Assembly: GCF_043677095.1 (NCBI RefSeq)
Contig: NZ_JBHLJR010000010.1
Span: 17,712 to 81,711 of the forward strand
Origin: Natronococcus roseus
GTDB lineage: Archaea; Halobacteriota; Halobacteria; Halobacteriales; Natrialbaceae
Length of the DNA stretch: 64,000 nucleotides
Direction: 5' to 3'
In this document: positions 1 through 8,921 of the stretch, piece after piece
Layout of the letters: every line of letters starts with the position of its first letter
Numbering within the stretch: the stretch's first letter is position 1
Translations under genes and position numbers: made by a program
The notes under the pieces: generated by a model
Database searches by the model: none
Told to the model about the DNA's origin: nothing
The model's input: the letters and a program-made list of their open reading frames with translations, nothing else

Positions 1-1
1 A

Positions 2-58
2 ACGCTTCGAGAACGGGGCTACGTCGAACGGAACGACGGTCGGTACCGACTCGTCTAA
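2..58 (+). CDS. C-terminal end of a winged-helix regulator (partial)
   Basis: The window opens inside a reading frame that ends with TAA at 56-58. The 18 visible residues include RGYVERNDGRYRLV, which looks like the wing strand of a winged-helix DNA-binding domain. The gene begins before the window, so family and target cannot be decided. It converges on the HD-domain gene that follows. Confidence 0.5.
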   Translation, partial: TLRERGYVERNDGRYRLV

Positions 59-133
59 AGCGCTCTCCTGTCGCATCGTTTCGGAGCGACCGCAGAGCTG
101 ATCCTCGAGACCGACTCACGGCAGTTCGTCCGA

Positions 134-949
134 CTACAGCTCGATTCGCTCGACTAACTGCTCGTGGTTCTCGTTGGTGTTGACGGCGACGATCCGGATC
201 TCGTTCTGGAGTCCCGAATCTCGGAGCTTCGCCTTCAGCAGGTTGTCGACCTGGTAGACGCCCGCGGCGTTGGTCATCGCGATCTCGACCATCACGGGCC
301 GGGACTCGCCCTCGTGTAAGGTAACGTGGCTGATCGCCTGGCTCGAGAGCGTGTTGATGCCGCGTCCGCCCTGCTCGTAGGGGATCCGCGAGCGCCCTCG
401 CTCCATGTCCAGCGCGTCGGCGACGCGGATGACGCCGGCCTCGGTGGTCAGGGGGGTCTCGGCGGTGTGATGACAGAGGATCGCGTGGAGCACCTCGCCT
501 TTCATCCGGACCGTTTCGGCGACGTCGTAGAACTCCGGCAGCACCCGCTCTAAGATGTCCGCGGCGAGGGGTATCGAGTAGTAGGCGTGCTGGTCGCGGT
601 GGACGACGTGGCCGACGTCGTGGAGGGTCGCCGCGAGCGCGACGATGACCGCCTCGTCGGCCTCCTCGAGGCCCTGCTCTGCGGCGCCGTTGAACTCGAC
701 GTCGCCCGCCTTCAGCAGATCGTACAGACAGAGCGCGCGGTTGCGAACGATCTCGATGTGTTTCGCGCCGTGGTCGTTGTACCGCATCCGGTCGACGGCG
801 TTGATGTTCTGGGCCTCGAGGTAGGTCTGGATCTCCTCGTCGGTTTTGACGAACTCGAGAATCTCGTTTAGCTTCTCGTCGGGGAAGTGATGATCCGCAG
901 TAGGAACGTAGACGCGGCCCGCCTGCTCGTCGGTCGTAGAGTCGCTCAT
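134..949 (-). CDS. HD-domain metal-dependent phosphohydrolase
   Basis: The product is a soluble protein of 271 residues with an HD phosphohydrolase domain. His60 and the pair His110-Asp111 (in TLHDVGH) are candidate metal ligands, and further histidines follow near residues 165-170 (CHH). The frame is open further upstream, but that extension is almost pure Arg/Gly, so the ATG at 949 (MSDSTTDEQ) is the better start. HD proteins hydrolyse phosphate esters or nucleotides; the substrate here is unknown. The peroxiredoxin gene lies just upstream on the same strand. Confidence 0.8.
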   Translation of the reverse strand: MSDSTTDEQAGRVYVPTADHHFPDEKLNEILEFVKTDEEIQTYLEAQNINAVDRMRYNDHGAKHIEIVRNRALCLYDLLKAGDVEFNGAAEQGLEEADEAVIVALAATLHDVGHVVHRDQHAYYSIPLAADILERVLPEFYDVAETVRMKGEVLHAILCHHTAETPLTTEAGVIRVADALDMERGRSRIPYEQGGRGINTLSSQAISHVTLHEGESRPVMVEIAMTNAAGVYQVDNLLKAKLRDSGLQNEIRIVAVNTNENHEQLVERIEL

Positions 950-990
950 ATCCGCACGAGGCCGCCCGGCTAAAAAAGGGCTGCGGGTAG

Positions 991-1470
991 TTACGCCGCG
1001 TCGGCGGCGGCGTCCTCGACCTCGGCGTACTCCGGCTCGACGCCGGGATCGTCGCTGACCCACGCGTAGGTGACCTCGCCGTCCGCGTCGACGACGAACA
1101 CCGAGCGCTTGGCGACACCGTAGACGCCCATATCGTCGAAGTCCATCTCGACGCCGTAGTCGGCGATAACCTCCTTGTTCAGGTCGCTGAGCAGCCCGAA
1201 CTCGAGGTCGTTCTGGTCGCGGAACTCGTTCTGGGTGAACGGCGTGTCACGGCTGATCCCGTACACCGTCGCATCGACGTCGTCGAACGCCGAGAGCCGA
1301 TCCTGGAACGTACACATCTCGTCGGTGCAGACGCCCGTGAACGCGCCCGGGAAGAAGGCGAGGACGATCGGCGCCTCTTCCTCGAGGCGTTCAGAGAGCG
1401 TGAAGGAATCGACGTCGCCGTTCGCGAGCGGTACGGTAAAGTCGGGTGCGGCGTCTCCGGTATCTACCAT
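991..1470 (-). CDS. Peroxiredoxin (AhpC/TSA family)
   Basis: A 159-residue thiol peroxidase. The motif FFPGAFTGVCTDEMC places the peroxidatic cysteine at residue 48, and Cys53 is a possible resolving partner as in atypical two-Cys enzymes. The thioredoxin-like fold continues to an Ala/Asp-rich tail. It should reduce hydrogen peroxide and alkyl hydroperoxides in the cytoplasm. It is on the same strand as the HD gene, 41 nt upstream, so the two may be co-transcribed. Confidence 0.9.
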   Translation of the reverse strand: MVDTGDAAPDFTVPLANGDVDSFTLSERLEEEAPIVLAFFPGAFTGVCTDEMCTFQDRLSAFDDVDATVYGISRDTPFTQNEFRDQNDLEFGLLSDLNKEVIADYGVEMDFDDMGVYGVAKRSVFVVDADGEVTYAWVSDDPGVEPEYAEVEDAAADAA

Positions 1471-1593
1471 CGCTCTCGAGTTACGGGTAGACAGGAAAGA
1501 CAGTTTCGCTCCCGGACCGATCTCGAGCGCGCCGGGTCGCCGGGACGGCGACTGCCGCTTCGAACGACTCCGGTACCGTGCGAAGGAGTGGGT

Positions 1594-1818
1594 TCACGGT
1601 CCACGGTACGTCGTTACGCCGGAGGGCCCGTCGGGACCCGAGCGCTCGAGTTCGACGTGGGTAACGACTTCGTGATCGACGACGTGCCACTCCTCGTCCC
1701 GGCGCTCCTCCTCGGTCCGGTTCCACCCGCCGATCTCCCGGGGCTCGAAGGTCAGCCGGCGTCGACACGCGTTCAGCGGAGTCCACTCGAGAACGATCGG
1801 ATCACTCACCCGTACCAC
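1594..1818 (-). CDS. Small conserved-looking hypothetical protein
   Basis: A 74-residue frame opening with GTG (an in-frame GTG at 1809, giving MSDPIVLEW, is an alternative start). The sequence is well mixed, with FEPREIGGWNRTEEERRDEE and a DHEVVTHVELE segment that would form strands of a small beta fold. It has no cysteines or membrane segment. Codon use matches the neighbours. I do not recognise a function. Confidence 0.55.
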   Translation of the reverse strand: MVRVSDPIVLEWTPLNACRRRLTFEPREIGGWNRTEEERRDEEWHVVDHEVVTHVELERSGPDGPSGVTTYRGP

Positions 1819-2272
1819 CCGACGCTCTCGGTCGCCCCGGACGCAACCGTCGGCGTCCGTCCGGTCTTCCCGGCCGTGCGAACGCCGCCGAGCGACGGAG
1901 CATATCTAATCATACATGAGTAACAGTTTTTCTTACATAATATACTTACTGGCAGCAGAAAGGGATCGGACGGCGTCGTTCAGCGACGCCGAACGGTCTG
2001 TCCCGTTGGTCTCGGGACGATTCGGATCTCTCGAGATCGTTTCATACTGACCCGACAACGGCCGAGCTCGCCCGTTCGGGCGGTATCGGTTCGTGGTTCC
2101 CGTTGATTCGAACGGACTGTGGATCAGCGGAGCCGCTGATGGCGGATTCGCGCGATCGGTGAGTCGCGAGGCCGGGAGAAAGCGGGCGCACGATGGACAG
2201 CCGTTGACCACCGACGGCAGTTTCGGGGCGCTGACTGTCCGGAGCGCTGATTTACCGTCCGGTCCAAAAAGG
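1819..2272. other. Intergenic stretch without a recognised gene
   Basis: This lies between the divergent small gene and tatA. Around 1905-1950 it is AT-rich (TCTAATCATACATGAG and TTTTTCTTACATAATATAC), which would suit a promoter or transcript end. I see no coding frame with convincing composition. Confidence 0.4.
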
Positions 2273-2279
2273 TTATAAT
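2273..2279 (+). promoter_or_regulatory. TATA box of tatA
   Basis: TTATAAT sits about 30 nt before the ATG at 2306. Archaeal transcription starts about 25-27 nt after the TATA box, so the leader would be only a few nucleotides. This supports the 2306 start rather than an upstream one. Confidence 0.6.
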
Positions 2280-2305
2280 TGCCAGCCCGTAAGCCACGCA
2301 TAGAG

Positions 2306-2638
2306 ATGGTAGAAATCGCACCGCTGTTTGCCCCTATTCCAGGGGGTCCGGAACTACTGATCATCCTTTTCATCGCCATCTTACTCTTCGGGGCGAACAA
2401 GATCCCGAAACTGGCTCGGTCGACGGGTGAGGCGATGGGCGAATTCCAGAAGGGGCGTGAAAAGGTCGAAACGGAACTCGAGGAAATGCGCGACGGATTC
2501 GAGGAGGGCGACGAGGAGTTCGGTGAAACCGACGACTTCGGCGAGACCGACGAGTTCGACGACGGCGACGACGAGTTCGTCGACACGGAACCGGTCACCT
2601 CCGAGGAGGAGACCGAACCCGACACGGAACCGAACTAA
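2306..2638 (+). CDS. tatA: TatA/TatE-type twin-arginine translocase subunit
   Basis: A 110-residue protein with the TatA plan: one hydrophobic N-terminal segment (PELLIILFIAILLF), then the hinge FGANKIPKLARS, an amphipathic helix (EAMGEFQKGREKVETELEEM) and a long Asp/Glu-rich tail. TatA oligomers form the folded-protein pore of the Tat pathway, the main export route of haloarchaea, which would also serve the Tat lipoprotein encoded at 55912-56547. No tatC is in the window. The tail fits a high-salt cytoplasm. Confidence 0.9.
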   Translation: MVEIAPLFAPIPGGPELLIILFIAILLFGANKIPKLARSTGEAMGEFQKGREKVETELEEMRDGFEEGDEEFGETDDFGETDEFDDGDDEFVDTEPVTSEEETEPDTEPN

Positions 2639-2651
2639 CACTTTTCTGACG

Positions 2652-2724
2652 GGGCGTGTGGCCTAGCGGAGAGGGCAGGAGGTTCCTAACCTTCTGATCG
2701 CGGGTTCGAATCCCGCCACGCCCG
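2652..2724 (+). tRNA. tRNA-Arg (anticodon CCT)
   Basis: A complete cloverleaf without intron. The acceptor stem pairs GGGCGTG (2652-2658) with CACGCCC (2717-2723) and G2724 is the discriminator. The anticodon stem GGAGG/CCTTC closes the loop TTCCTAA, giving anticodon CCT, which reads AGG. The T arm is GCGGG-TTCGAAT-CCCGC. CCA is not encoded. The last 14 nt recur at 2858-2871. Confidence 0.95.
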
Positions 2725-2871
2725 TCCGCGACGAACGGACGTGAGGAGCGGACGGGCACGGGATTCGAATCAGGGAGTGAAGCGAAGCGGAACGACCGTG
2801 GTTCGAATTCCGTCTCGCGAGCGTGACGTAGCTCGCGAACGCGGGGCGTTCGCTCACTCCCGCCACGCCCG
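2711..2871 (+). repeat. Direct repeat of the tRNA-Arg 3' end with an intervening spacer
   Basis: The 14-nt sequence TCCCGCCACGCCCG ends the tRNA (2711-2724) and returns exactly at 2858-2871. A second T-arm-like piece, GTGGTTCGAATTCCG, lies at about 2799-2813. The layout resembles attachment-site remnants left by an element that used this tRNA gene, or a partial tRNA duplication. No integrase is close by. Confidence 0.5.
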
Positions 2872-2922
2872 TGTGGCGAGCTACGAGCCCCGCATTGCCC
2901 GCTCTCCTCGAATCGCCGCTTC

Positions 2923-3298
2923 TCACCCCTGCCTTTCGACCGGCTCACCGAAGCGGGTGAGGTACTCGAGTTGGGCCTCCTCGAGGCCTTCGAACGCGTG
3001 GCGAGCGATCACGCGTCGGTGCACCTCGTCGGCGCCGTCGACGATCCGGAACTGGCGGACCGACTCGGAAAACTCCGGAAACGCGTTCCGGAAAGCGACC
3101 CCGTTCCACCGGGAGCTGCGGCGCGTACACGTCGCGGTCGCGCGCTGCAGCGCGCAGTTCGGCGACGGTTCTCTCGGAGACGCCCACGCTACCGGCCAGC
3201 TCCCGCTCGAGCGGCAGGACGACCTCGTCCATCAGCGTCCGGACGCGCCTGGCGAGCTCCCGAGCGCGTTCCGAATCGTCGTATCGCATGCGAACCAC
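2923..3298 (-). pseudogene. Remnant of an acyl-CoA dehydrogenase gene
   Basis: The first ~65 codons (from 3298, with an ATG at 3289) read like an acyl-CoA dehydrogenase N-terminus: VVLPLERELAG and DVYAPQLP. Near 3100-3110 the frame breaks, and another minus frame continues with FPEFSESVRQF and RIVDGADEVHRRVIAR, the typical C-terminal region of the family, ending at TGA 2923-2925. About 280-300 central residues, including the catalytic domain, are missing. LEWF is readable in a shifted frame just before the ATG, so the 5' end is frameshifted too. It cannot make an active enzyme. Confidence 0.8.
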
Positions 3299-3501
3299 TC
3301 GAGGCGCGCCCGCCGTAGAGAGCGAGGTCGATTTTCAATCAATAAAAATTAACGCCATTTATTTTCCAATGATTTCTATTACCGTATTTTACCTTACAAA
3401 GTTGTCTTCAGTTCGGGCGTCGGAACCACAGTCGGCCTCGTTCTCGGAGCCTGGAGTTTGACGACCGTACCAGAATCCCGCGACGATCGACCACGTGACC
3501 G

Positions 3502-4266
3502 CTACCGGGCCGTCCACCCGCCGTCGGCCGCGAGAACCTCGCCGGTGACGTAGCTCGCGGCGTCGCTCGCGAGAAAGACCACCGGTCCGGCGACCTCGGC
3601 TGGTTCGGCGAACCGCTCGAGAGGCGTCCGCTCGAGGATCGACTGGCGGAGCTCCGGGTTGGCCTCGAGCTCCTCGGTCAGGTCGGTCGAGACGTAGCCG
3701 GGTGCGACCGCGTTGACGCGGACGTCGGGCGCCCAGTCGAGCGAGAGGCTCCTCGTGAGTCCGACCAACCCATGTTTCGAGGCGACGTAGGGGTGCTGGC
3801 GGGGGAGCCCGACGAGCCCGCCGACACTGGCGACGTTGACGACCGTGCCACCGGTCTCCCGCAGCGACCGGGCCGCCGCCCGCGTCACCTCGTAGGCGCC
3901 GTTGAGGTTGACCTCGAGCACCCGGTCGAAGCTCTCGCTCGAGACGTCCTCCGGACGGCCGAGCGCGTCGTCGGGGTTGAGCCCCGCGTTGTTGACGACG
4001 ACGTCGACGGGCCCGAACTCCTCCTCGGTTCGATCGATCGCGTCGGCGACGGCGTCGGGGTCGGTCACGTCGGCTGGAGCCGCGACCGCGTCGCCGCCGG
4101 ACGCGCGGATCTCCGCCGCGACCGCCTCGATCTCGTCGGTCGACCGCGCCGACGGGACGACCGCGGCGCCGGCGTTCGCGAGTTCGACGGCGATCGCGCG
4201 GCCGATACCGCGGCCGCCGCCGGTGACCAGTGCGACTCGGTCCGAGAGATCGAAGATGTCCTGCAT
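3502..4266 (-). CDS. Short-chain dehydrogenase/reductase (FabG-like)
   Basis: A 254-residue classical SDR with the nucleotide-binding motif TGGGRGIG (residues 15-22), NNAG (92-95) and the catalytic Ser147, Tyr160 and Lys164 (YVASK). The C-terminal GEVLAADGGWTAR is typical of 3-oxoacyl-(carrier protein) reductase-like proteins. Haloarchaea have no fatty acid synthase, so a role in oxidising or reducing a hydroxyacyl-CoA, sugar or alcohol is likelier. It is transcribed alone, divergent from the pilus operon. Confidence 0.85.
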   Translation of the reverse strand: MQDIFDLSDRVALVTGGGRGIGRAIAVELANAGAAVVPSARSTDEIEAVAAEIRASGGDAVAAPADVTDPDAVADAIDRTEEEFGPVDVVVNNAGLNPDDALGRPEDVSSESFDRVLEVNLNGAYEVTRAAARSLRETGGTVVNVASVGGLVGLPRQHPYVASKHGLVGLTRSLSLDWAPDVRVNAVAPGYVSTDLTEELEANPELRQSILERTPLERFAEPAEVAGPVVFLASDAASYVTGEVLAADGGWTAR

Positions 4267-4355
4267 CGTCCCGTAGTAGGGGAGCCGGACCCGGTAGTTC
4301 TTTCCCGAACACCCGACCTCGAGTTTTTGTACTATCGGGCGGCCAGGCCCGGACG

Positions 4356-6413
4356 ATGTACACCGACGACATCGGGGCCGCCGGTCGACGTCGGCGTCCG
4401 AGCGACGAGCCCGAGGACGGCGCCGTCCTCGAGCGACGGCTCTCGAGCGGCTCCCGGGCCGGAGCCGAACTCGAGGCTCTCGTCGACGATCGGACCCTGA
4501 CCGTCAGAGCGGGCCTCGAGGAGGACGCGTTTTTTATGAGGGCGGACGGAACGCCGACGGTCGCAACCCGGTACGACCTCGAGCGGGCCGTCCCTGAAAG
4601 CGAGAAACCCCACCTCGAGGAACTCGAGCGGTACTGGGTGAACGAACCCTACGCTTTCGTCGTCGTCTTCCGCTCGGTGCGAGAGAACGAGCGGAAGTAC
4701 TACCTCGTTGAGCCGCTTCTGACTCCAATCGAGCGCGAGTTGCGGACGTTTCTCGCGGACAAGCTCCGGACCACGATCAGCTACGCCGACGAGGGCCCTC
4801 CCGGCGTCGACGAGACCGATCGACGCGCGGTCGTCGAGGCGCAGCTACGGACGCTGCTCGAGCGGTACGACCTCGTTCGGAAACCAGCCCGCGGGAGCGA
4901 CGGACTGCTCGGGACGGTCGCGAGTCTGTTCGGAGCGAGCGAGGACGACGGCGACGGCGGTGCCGACGAAGCCGGAAGCGACGGCGTCCGTCCCGAACGG
5001 GCGATCCTCGCGTCGGACCCGGAGACCCTGAACGACCGGCAGGTCGAACGGCTGCGGTACTACCTCACGCGCGACTTCGTCGGCTACGAGCGCATCGACG
5101 GGATCAAACGCGACAGCGCGGTCGAGGACATCTCGTGTAACGGTTACGAGTCGCCCGCGTTCGTCTATCACGCCGACCACGGACAGCTGGTCACGAACGT
5201 CCGCCACGGGATGGGCGAGCTCGACGAGTTCGTCGTCACGCTCGCCCAGCGATCCGGCGCCGGGATCAGCAAGCGGCGCCCACAGGTCGACGCGACCCTG
5301 CCCGACGGCTCGCGGGCCCAGCTTACCCTCGGGCGGGAGGTCGCCGACCGCGGCACCAACTATACGATCCGGCAGTTCACGGACGTCCCGTTCACGCCGA
5401 TCGACCTCGTCAACTGGCACACCTTCTCCCTCGAGCAGATGGCGCTGCTCTGGCTCGCCATCGAGAACCGCAAGAGCCTGCTGGTTGCCGGCGGGACGGC
5501 CTCGGGGAAGACGACGACACTCAACGCCATCTCGCTGTTCATCCCCTCGAGCACGAAGGTCGTCTCGATCGAAGACACCCGCGAACTCGAGTTGCCACAG
5601 CGCAACTGGATCGCAAGCGTCACTCGGCCGTCGTTCGCCGACGGAGGGAACGAAGTCGACGAGTTCGACCTGCTCGAGGCGACGCTGCGCCAGCGACCGG
5701 ATCACCTTCTGATGGGTGAGGTTCGCGGTGAGGAAGGGCGGACGCTGTTTCAGATGATGTCGACGGGTCATACCACCCATACGACGTTTCACGCGGACTC
5801 GGTGGACGAGGTGTTGCGGCGGTTCACGACGGCGCCGATCGACGTCTCGAAGACGATGTTTACGGCGCTGGATCTGGTCGCGATCCAGACCCAGACTAGC
5901 GTCGACGGGCGGACGGTCCGCCGGAACCGAACGCTGACCGAGATCAACCGATACGACGCCGAACGCGACGAGATCAACATTAGCGACGTCTACCGGTGGC
6001 GGGCCGAAACCGACGCGTTCCGCCGGGTCGGCGCCTCGAGCGTGCTCGAGGAGATCGCGTTCGACCGGGGCTGGAGCGAGGAGCGCCTCGAGCGGGCGCT
6101 GTTCGAACGGCGGGTCGTGCTCGCGTACCTCGTCGAGAACGGGATCGACGGCTACGCCGACGTCGCCGCGGCGGTGCAGGCGTTTATGAACGATCCGCCG
6201 AGGGTCCTCTCACTCGTCGCAAACGGCGAGCTGGAATCCCGTTTGCCGGCGCTCCGGAACCTCGAGAGCGTCTCGATCGACGTCGATCCGGAGACCGAGG
6301 CGCGCGCCGCCCGGCCGGAGCCGTCGGCTCGAACGGAGCGGACGGCAGCGGACGTACTCGAGCGAGCCGAGAAGTCGCTGTTCCAGCGGTATCGAGCCGG
6401 AGCGCCAGAATGA
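4356..6413 (+). CDS. Type II/IV secretion ATPase of an archaeal type IV pilus
   Basis: A 685-residue GspE/PilB-like ATPase that would power filament assembly or secretion from the inner membrane face. Walker A is GGTASGKTT near residue 377; the Walker B/Asp-box region is HLLMGEVRGEEG near 448, followed by the His-rich STGHTTHTTFHADS. The first ~250 residues form a family-specific N-domain with an acidic Gly-rich linker. ATG 4356 (MYTDDIG) is preferred, because the longer open frame upstream runs back-to-back over the SDR gene. Its stop overlaps the start of the next gene by ATGA, showing a translationally coupled operon. Confidence 0.9.
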   Translation: MYTDDIGAAGRRRRPSDEPEDGAVLERRLSSGSRAGAELEALVDDRTLTVRAGLEEDAFFMRADGTPTVATRYDLERAVPESEKPHLEELERYWVNEPYAFVVVFRSVRENERKYYLVEPLLTPIERELRTFLADKLRTTISYADEGPPGVDETDRRAVVEAQLRTLLERYDLVRKPARGSDGLLGTVASLFGASEDDGDGGADEAGSDGVRPERAILASDPETLNDRQVERLRYYLTRDFVGYERIDGIKRDSAVEDISCNGYESPAFVYHADHGQLVTNVRHGMGELDEFVVTLAQRSGAGISKRRPQVDATLPDGSRAQLTLGREVADRGTNYTIRQFTDVPFTPIDLVNWHTFSLEQMALLWLAIENRKSLLVAGGTASGKTTTLNAISLFIPSSTKVVSIEDTRELELPQRNWIASVTRPSFADGGNEVDEFDLLEATLRQRPDHLLMGEVRGEEGRTLFQMMSTGHTTHTTFHADSVDEVLRRFTTAPIDVSKTMFTALDLVAIQTQTSVDGRTVRRNRTLTEINRYDAERDEINISDVYRWRAETDAFRRVGASSVLEEIAFDRGWSEERLERALFERRVVLAYLVENGIDGYADVAAAVQAFMNDPPRVLSLVANGELESRLPALRNLESVSIDVDPETEARAARPEPSARTERTAADVLERAEKSLFQRYRAGAPE

Positions 6414-8428
6414 GTTTCGGGGCCGAACGCCTCCCGAGAACGACCGCGCTCGGCGACCGCTTCTACCCGGTGTACGCGCGTATTTTCGACGAGGACGATC
6501 GGTTCGTCACCCGCCTCGAGCGGACGCTCGCGCAGGCCCGGATCGACGACACCGTCGAACTCTACCTCTCGCGGGCGATCGGAACCGGCGCCGTCGCCGG
6601 CGTGTGCCTCACGATTCTGGGTTCGATCGTCGGATACGGGCTGTTCGGGACCGGGTTCGTCGACGTCGGCGAACCGTTCGGCGTCCACGTTCCGAACCCG
6701 ACGATCCTCGCGCTGCTCGAGGCGCTCAGGCTCCCGGTGCTCGTCGCGACCACCGGTCTCGCGTTCGGCACGCTGGGGTTTCTGGGCGGGTTCGGCTCGC
6801 TCGTCGCGATCCCCCACGCGCGCGCCTCGGCGCGGCGACGCGAGATCGACGCGCTGCTTCCCGACGCCGTCTCGTTCATGTACGCCCTGTCGATCGGCGG
6901 ACTCGACCGCCTCGAGATCGTCGAGGCGATGGCCCGAGCGGACGACGCCTACGGGGAGGTCGCCCGGGAGTTTCGAACCGTCCACGCCGAGGCGACGGCT
7001 CTCGATATCGACTACCGAACGGCGATCGGACGGCGAGCCCGAGAGACGCCCAGCGACGAGCTGAGCCAGTTCCTGACGGACCTGCTCTCGGTCGTCGATA
7101 GCGGGGGCGACACGGAGCGGTTCCTCGAGGAGAAGCGGCGAAAACACGCACGAACGGCGAGACAGGAGCAGGAACGCACCCTCGAGACGCTCGAGCTGTT
7201 CGGCGAGCTGTACATGACGCTCTCGTTGTTCCCGCTGTTGTTGCTCATCGTCACCGTCGTCGTGCAGCTGTTGCCGAACGCGACGGTTCCGCCCGAGATG
7301 CTGTACCTGACCGTGTACGCGTTGCTTCCCCTGATCGGGGTCGCCTTCCTCGTCCTGATCTCGACCGTCAAGCACGATGACCCCGGCGGCGGAACGCTCT
7401 CGCTCGGAACCGACGGCGACCGCGTTCGGAACGGCGAGGAACGCGCCTCGTCCGGCGGCAGACCCGTCGAAGAGCTCGCCGGAACGTACGCCGTCTTCGA
7501 TCGGATCGGGTCTCGAGAGGCGACCCATCGAGCGCTGAGGATACTGCGACGCCCCCACCGCTTCTTTCGGGACAACCCGTCGTACACGCTCGCGCTCACC
7601 GTTCCCTCGTCGCTTATCGTCGTCGCGGTCGCGGTAGCGAGTGGTTCGGTACCGACCGACCGGGCTGGCGTACTCGAGCGCCCGCTTCGAACGACGGTCG
7701 TCTACGCGTACGTCCCGCTGTACGTCGTCGGCGGTCCCCTCGCCGTCGCCGCCGAGTGGAACAGACGCCGCCGCGCGGCCGTCACTGGGACCCTCTCAGA
7801 GGAGCTGTGGAAGCTCTCGAGTGCGAACGAGACGGGGCTGACACCGCTCGAGTCGATCGAATCGGTCGCGGGAACGGGTACCGGGAAGCTGAGTCGAGAG
7901 CTCGAACGGATCCGAGCGAAGGTCCGATACGGAACGAGCCTGCGGCGCGCGCTCGTCGAGTTCGCGAACGCCTACCGGATCCCGCGTTTGACCCGGACGG
8001 TGCGACTGATCGCCGAGAGCCAGGCGGCGTCGAACCGGATCTCGGCCGTCCTCCGAACCGCCGCTCGAACGAGCGAGGTCCACGACGAGCTTGAACGCGA
8101 GCGACGATCCCGGACCCGGATGCAGGTCGTCATCATCGTCATGACGTTCCTGACGGTGTTCGCCGTGATCGCGATCCTCGAGACGCAGTTCCTCGACGCG
8201 ATGGCCGGCGGCGGGATCGCGACGCCGGGAGCCCCCGCCGACTCGGCGTCCGGCGGGGCGGTCCCGCCCGACGCGCTAAGCCTCTTGCTGTTTCACGCGG
8301 TGGTCCTGCAGGCGGTCATCTCCGGCACGCTCTGTGGGTACATCCGGAACGCCGACCTCCTGAGCGGGCTGAAGTACGCCCTCGCGCTGGCGACGGTCGC
8401 GCTCGTCGGCTGGGCGGTGGTGATATAG
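6410..8428 (+). CDS. TadC/PilC-like membrane platform protein with two T2SSF domains
   Basis: A 672-residue integral membrane protein with two type II secretion F-type halves (roughly residues 60-330 and 370-670). Each half has a cytoplasmic helical block, as in DRLEIVEAMARADDA, and hydrophobic segments such as LYMTLSLFPLLLLIVTVVV and QVVIIVMTFLTVFAVIAIL. It should be the platform on which the ATPase acts. The ATG at 6410 overlaps the ATPase stop. Its size and duplicated core match archaeal pilus platforms. Confidence 0.88.
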   Translation: MSFGAERLPRTTALGDRFYPVYARIFDEDDRFVTRLERTLAQARIDDTVELYLSRAIGTGAVAGVCLTILGSIVGYGLFGTGFVDVGEPFGVHVPNPTILALLEALRLPVLVATTGLAFGTLGFLGGFGSLVAIPHARASARRREIDALLPDAVSFMYALSIGGLDRLEIVEAMARADDAYGEVAREFRTVHAEATALDIDYRTAIGRRARETPSDELSQFLTDLLSVVDSGGDTERFLEEKRRKHARTARQEQERTLETLELFGELYMTLSLFPLLLLIVTVVVQLLPNATVPPEMLYLTVYALLPLIGVAFLVLISTVKHDDPGGGTLSLGTDGDRVRNGEERASSGGRPVEELAGTYAVFDRIGSREATHRALRILRRPHRFFRDNPSYTLALTVPSSLIVVAVAVASGSVPTDRAGVLERPLRTTVVYAYVPLYVVGGPLAVAAEWNRRRRAAVTGTLSEELWKLSSANETGLTPLESIESVAGTGTGKLSRELERIRAKVRYGTSLRRALVEFANAYRIPRLTRTVRLIAESQAASNRISAVLRTAARTSEVHDELERERRSRTRMQVVIIVMTFLTVFAVIAILETQFLDAMAGGGIATPGAPADSASGGAVPPDALSLLLFHAVVLQAVISGTLCGYIRNADLLSGLKYALALATVALVGWAVVI

Positions 8429-8429
8429 C

Positions 8430-8921
8430 GTGGGTCACGCATCTCTACCGGGCGCACGCGGCCAGACGACCCAGGACTTCGTCGTCGGGATCGGCGTCTT
8501 TCTGCTGGCGGTCGCGCTCGTCTTCGCCGCGATCCCGTCGGTCGCGACGCCGGCCGATCCCGTCGGGGACGCCGAACAAGGGCAGGCCGACCGGATCGCG
8601 GATCGACTCGTCGCGGAGTTCGCCACCCACAACGAACTCGACGGGGATCGGCTCGTCGATGAACTCGGAGCCGACGGGATCGGCCACCGGTCCGGACTCG
8701 AGGGCGGCCCGACCGACGAGGTCAGCGTGCGCCTCGAGCGACTCGACGGAACGACCCTCGAGCGCGCGGACGAGACGCCCGTTCTCGAAGCGGAAACGAC
8801 GCCGTACGAGGACCAGCCCGCGGCGAGTTCGGGTCGGATCGTCGCGCTCGATGGGTCGTTCGAACTCGAGTCGGGAGCGGACGAACCCGCGTCCCGACTC
8901 GTCGTGAGGGTGTGGAAATGA
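8430..8921 (+). CDS. Pilin-like small secreted protein (resembles DUF7287)
   Basis: A 163-residue protein starting with GTG, one base after the TadC stop. A short N-terminal tract with RGQTTQDF is followed by one hydrophobic helix (VVGIGVFLLAVALVFAAI) and an acidic extracellular domain. That plan matches haloarchaeal pilus-operon proteins, in which the hydrophobic helix packs into a filament core or minor-pilin complex. The family label is from memory and tentative. The end overlaps the next gene by ATGA. Confidence 0.75.
   Translation: MGHASLPGARGQTTQDFVVGIGVFLLAVALVFAAIPSVATPADPVGDAEQGQADRIADRLVAEFATHNELDGDRLVDELGADGIGHRSGLEGGPTDEVSVRLERLDGTTLERADETPVLEAETTPYEDQPAASSGRIVALDGSFELESGADEPASRLVVRVWK

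Noticed and set aside
2741..3352. Plus-strand frame through the tRNA tail and acyl-CoA dehydrogenase remnant
   Set aside because: No domain signal; the readable protein similarity is on the minus strand in two frames.
3389..4372. 327-codon frame overlapping the SDR
   Set aside because: Arg-rich shadow frame; the SDR frame at 3502-4266 carries all family motifs.
6152..7558. Long open frames on the minus strand across the pilus platform gene
   Set aside because: GC-rich halophile codons leave antisense frames open; the antisense products are Arg/Asp-rich, lack domains, and oppose a clear family protein with ATGA coupling.
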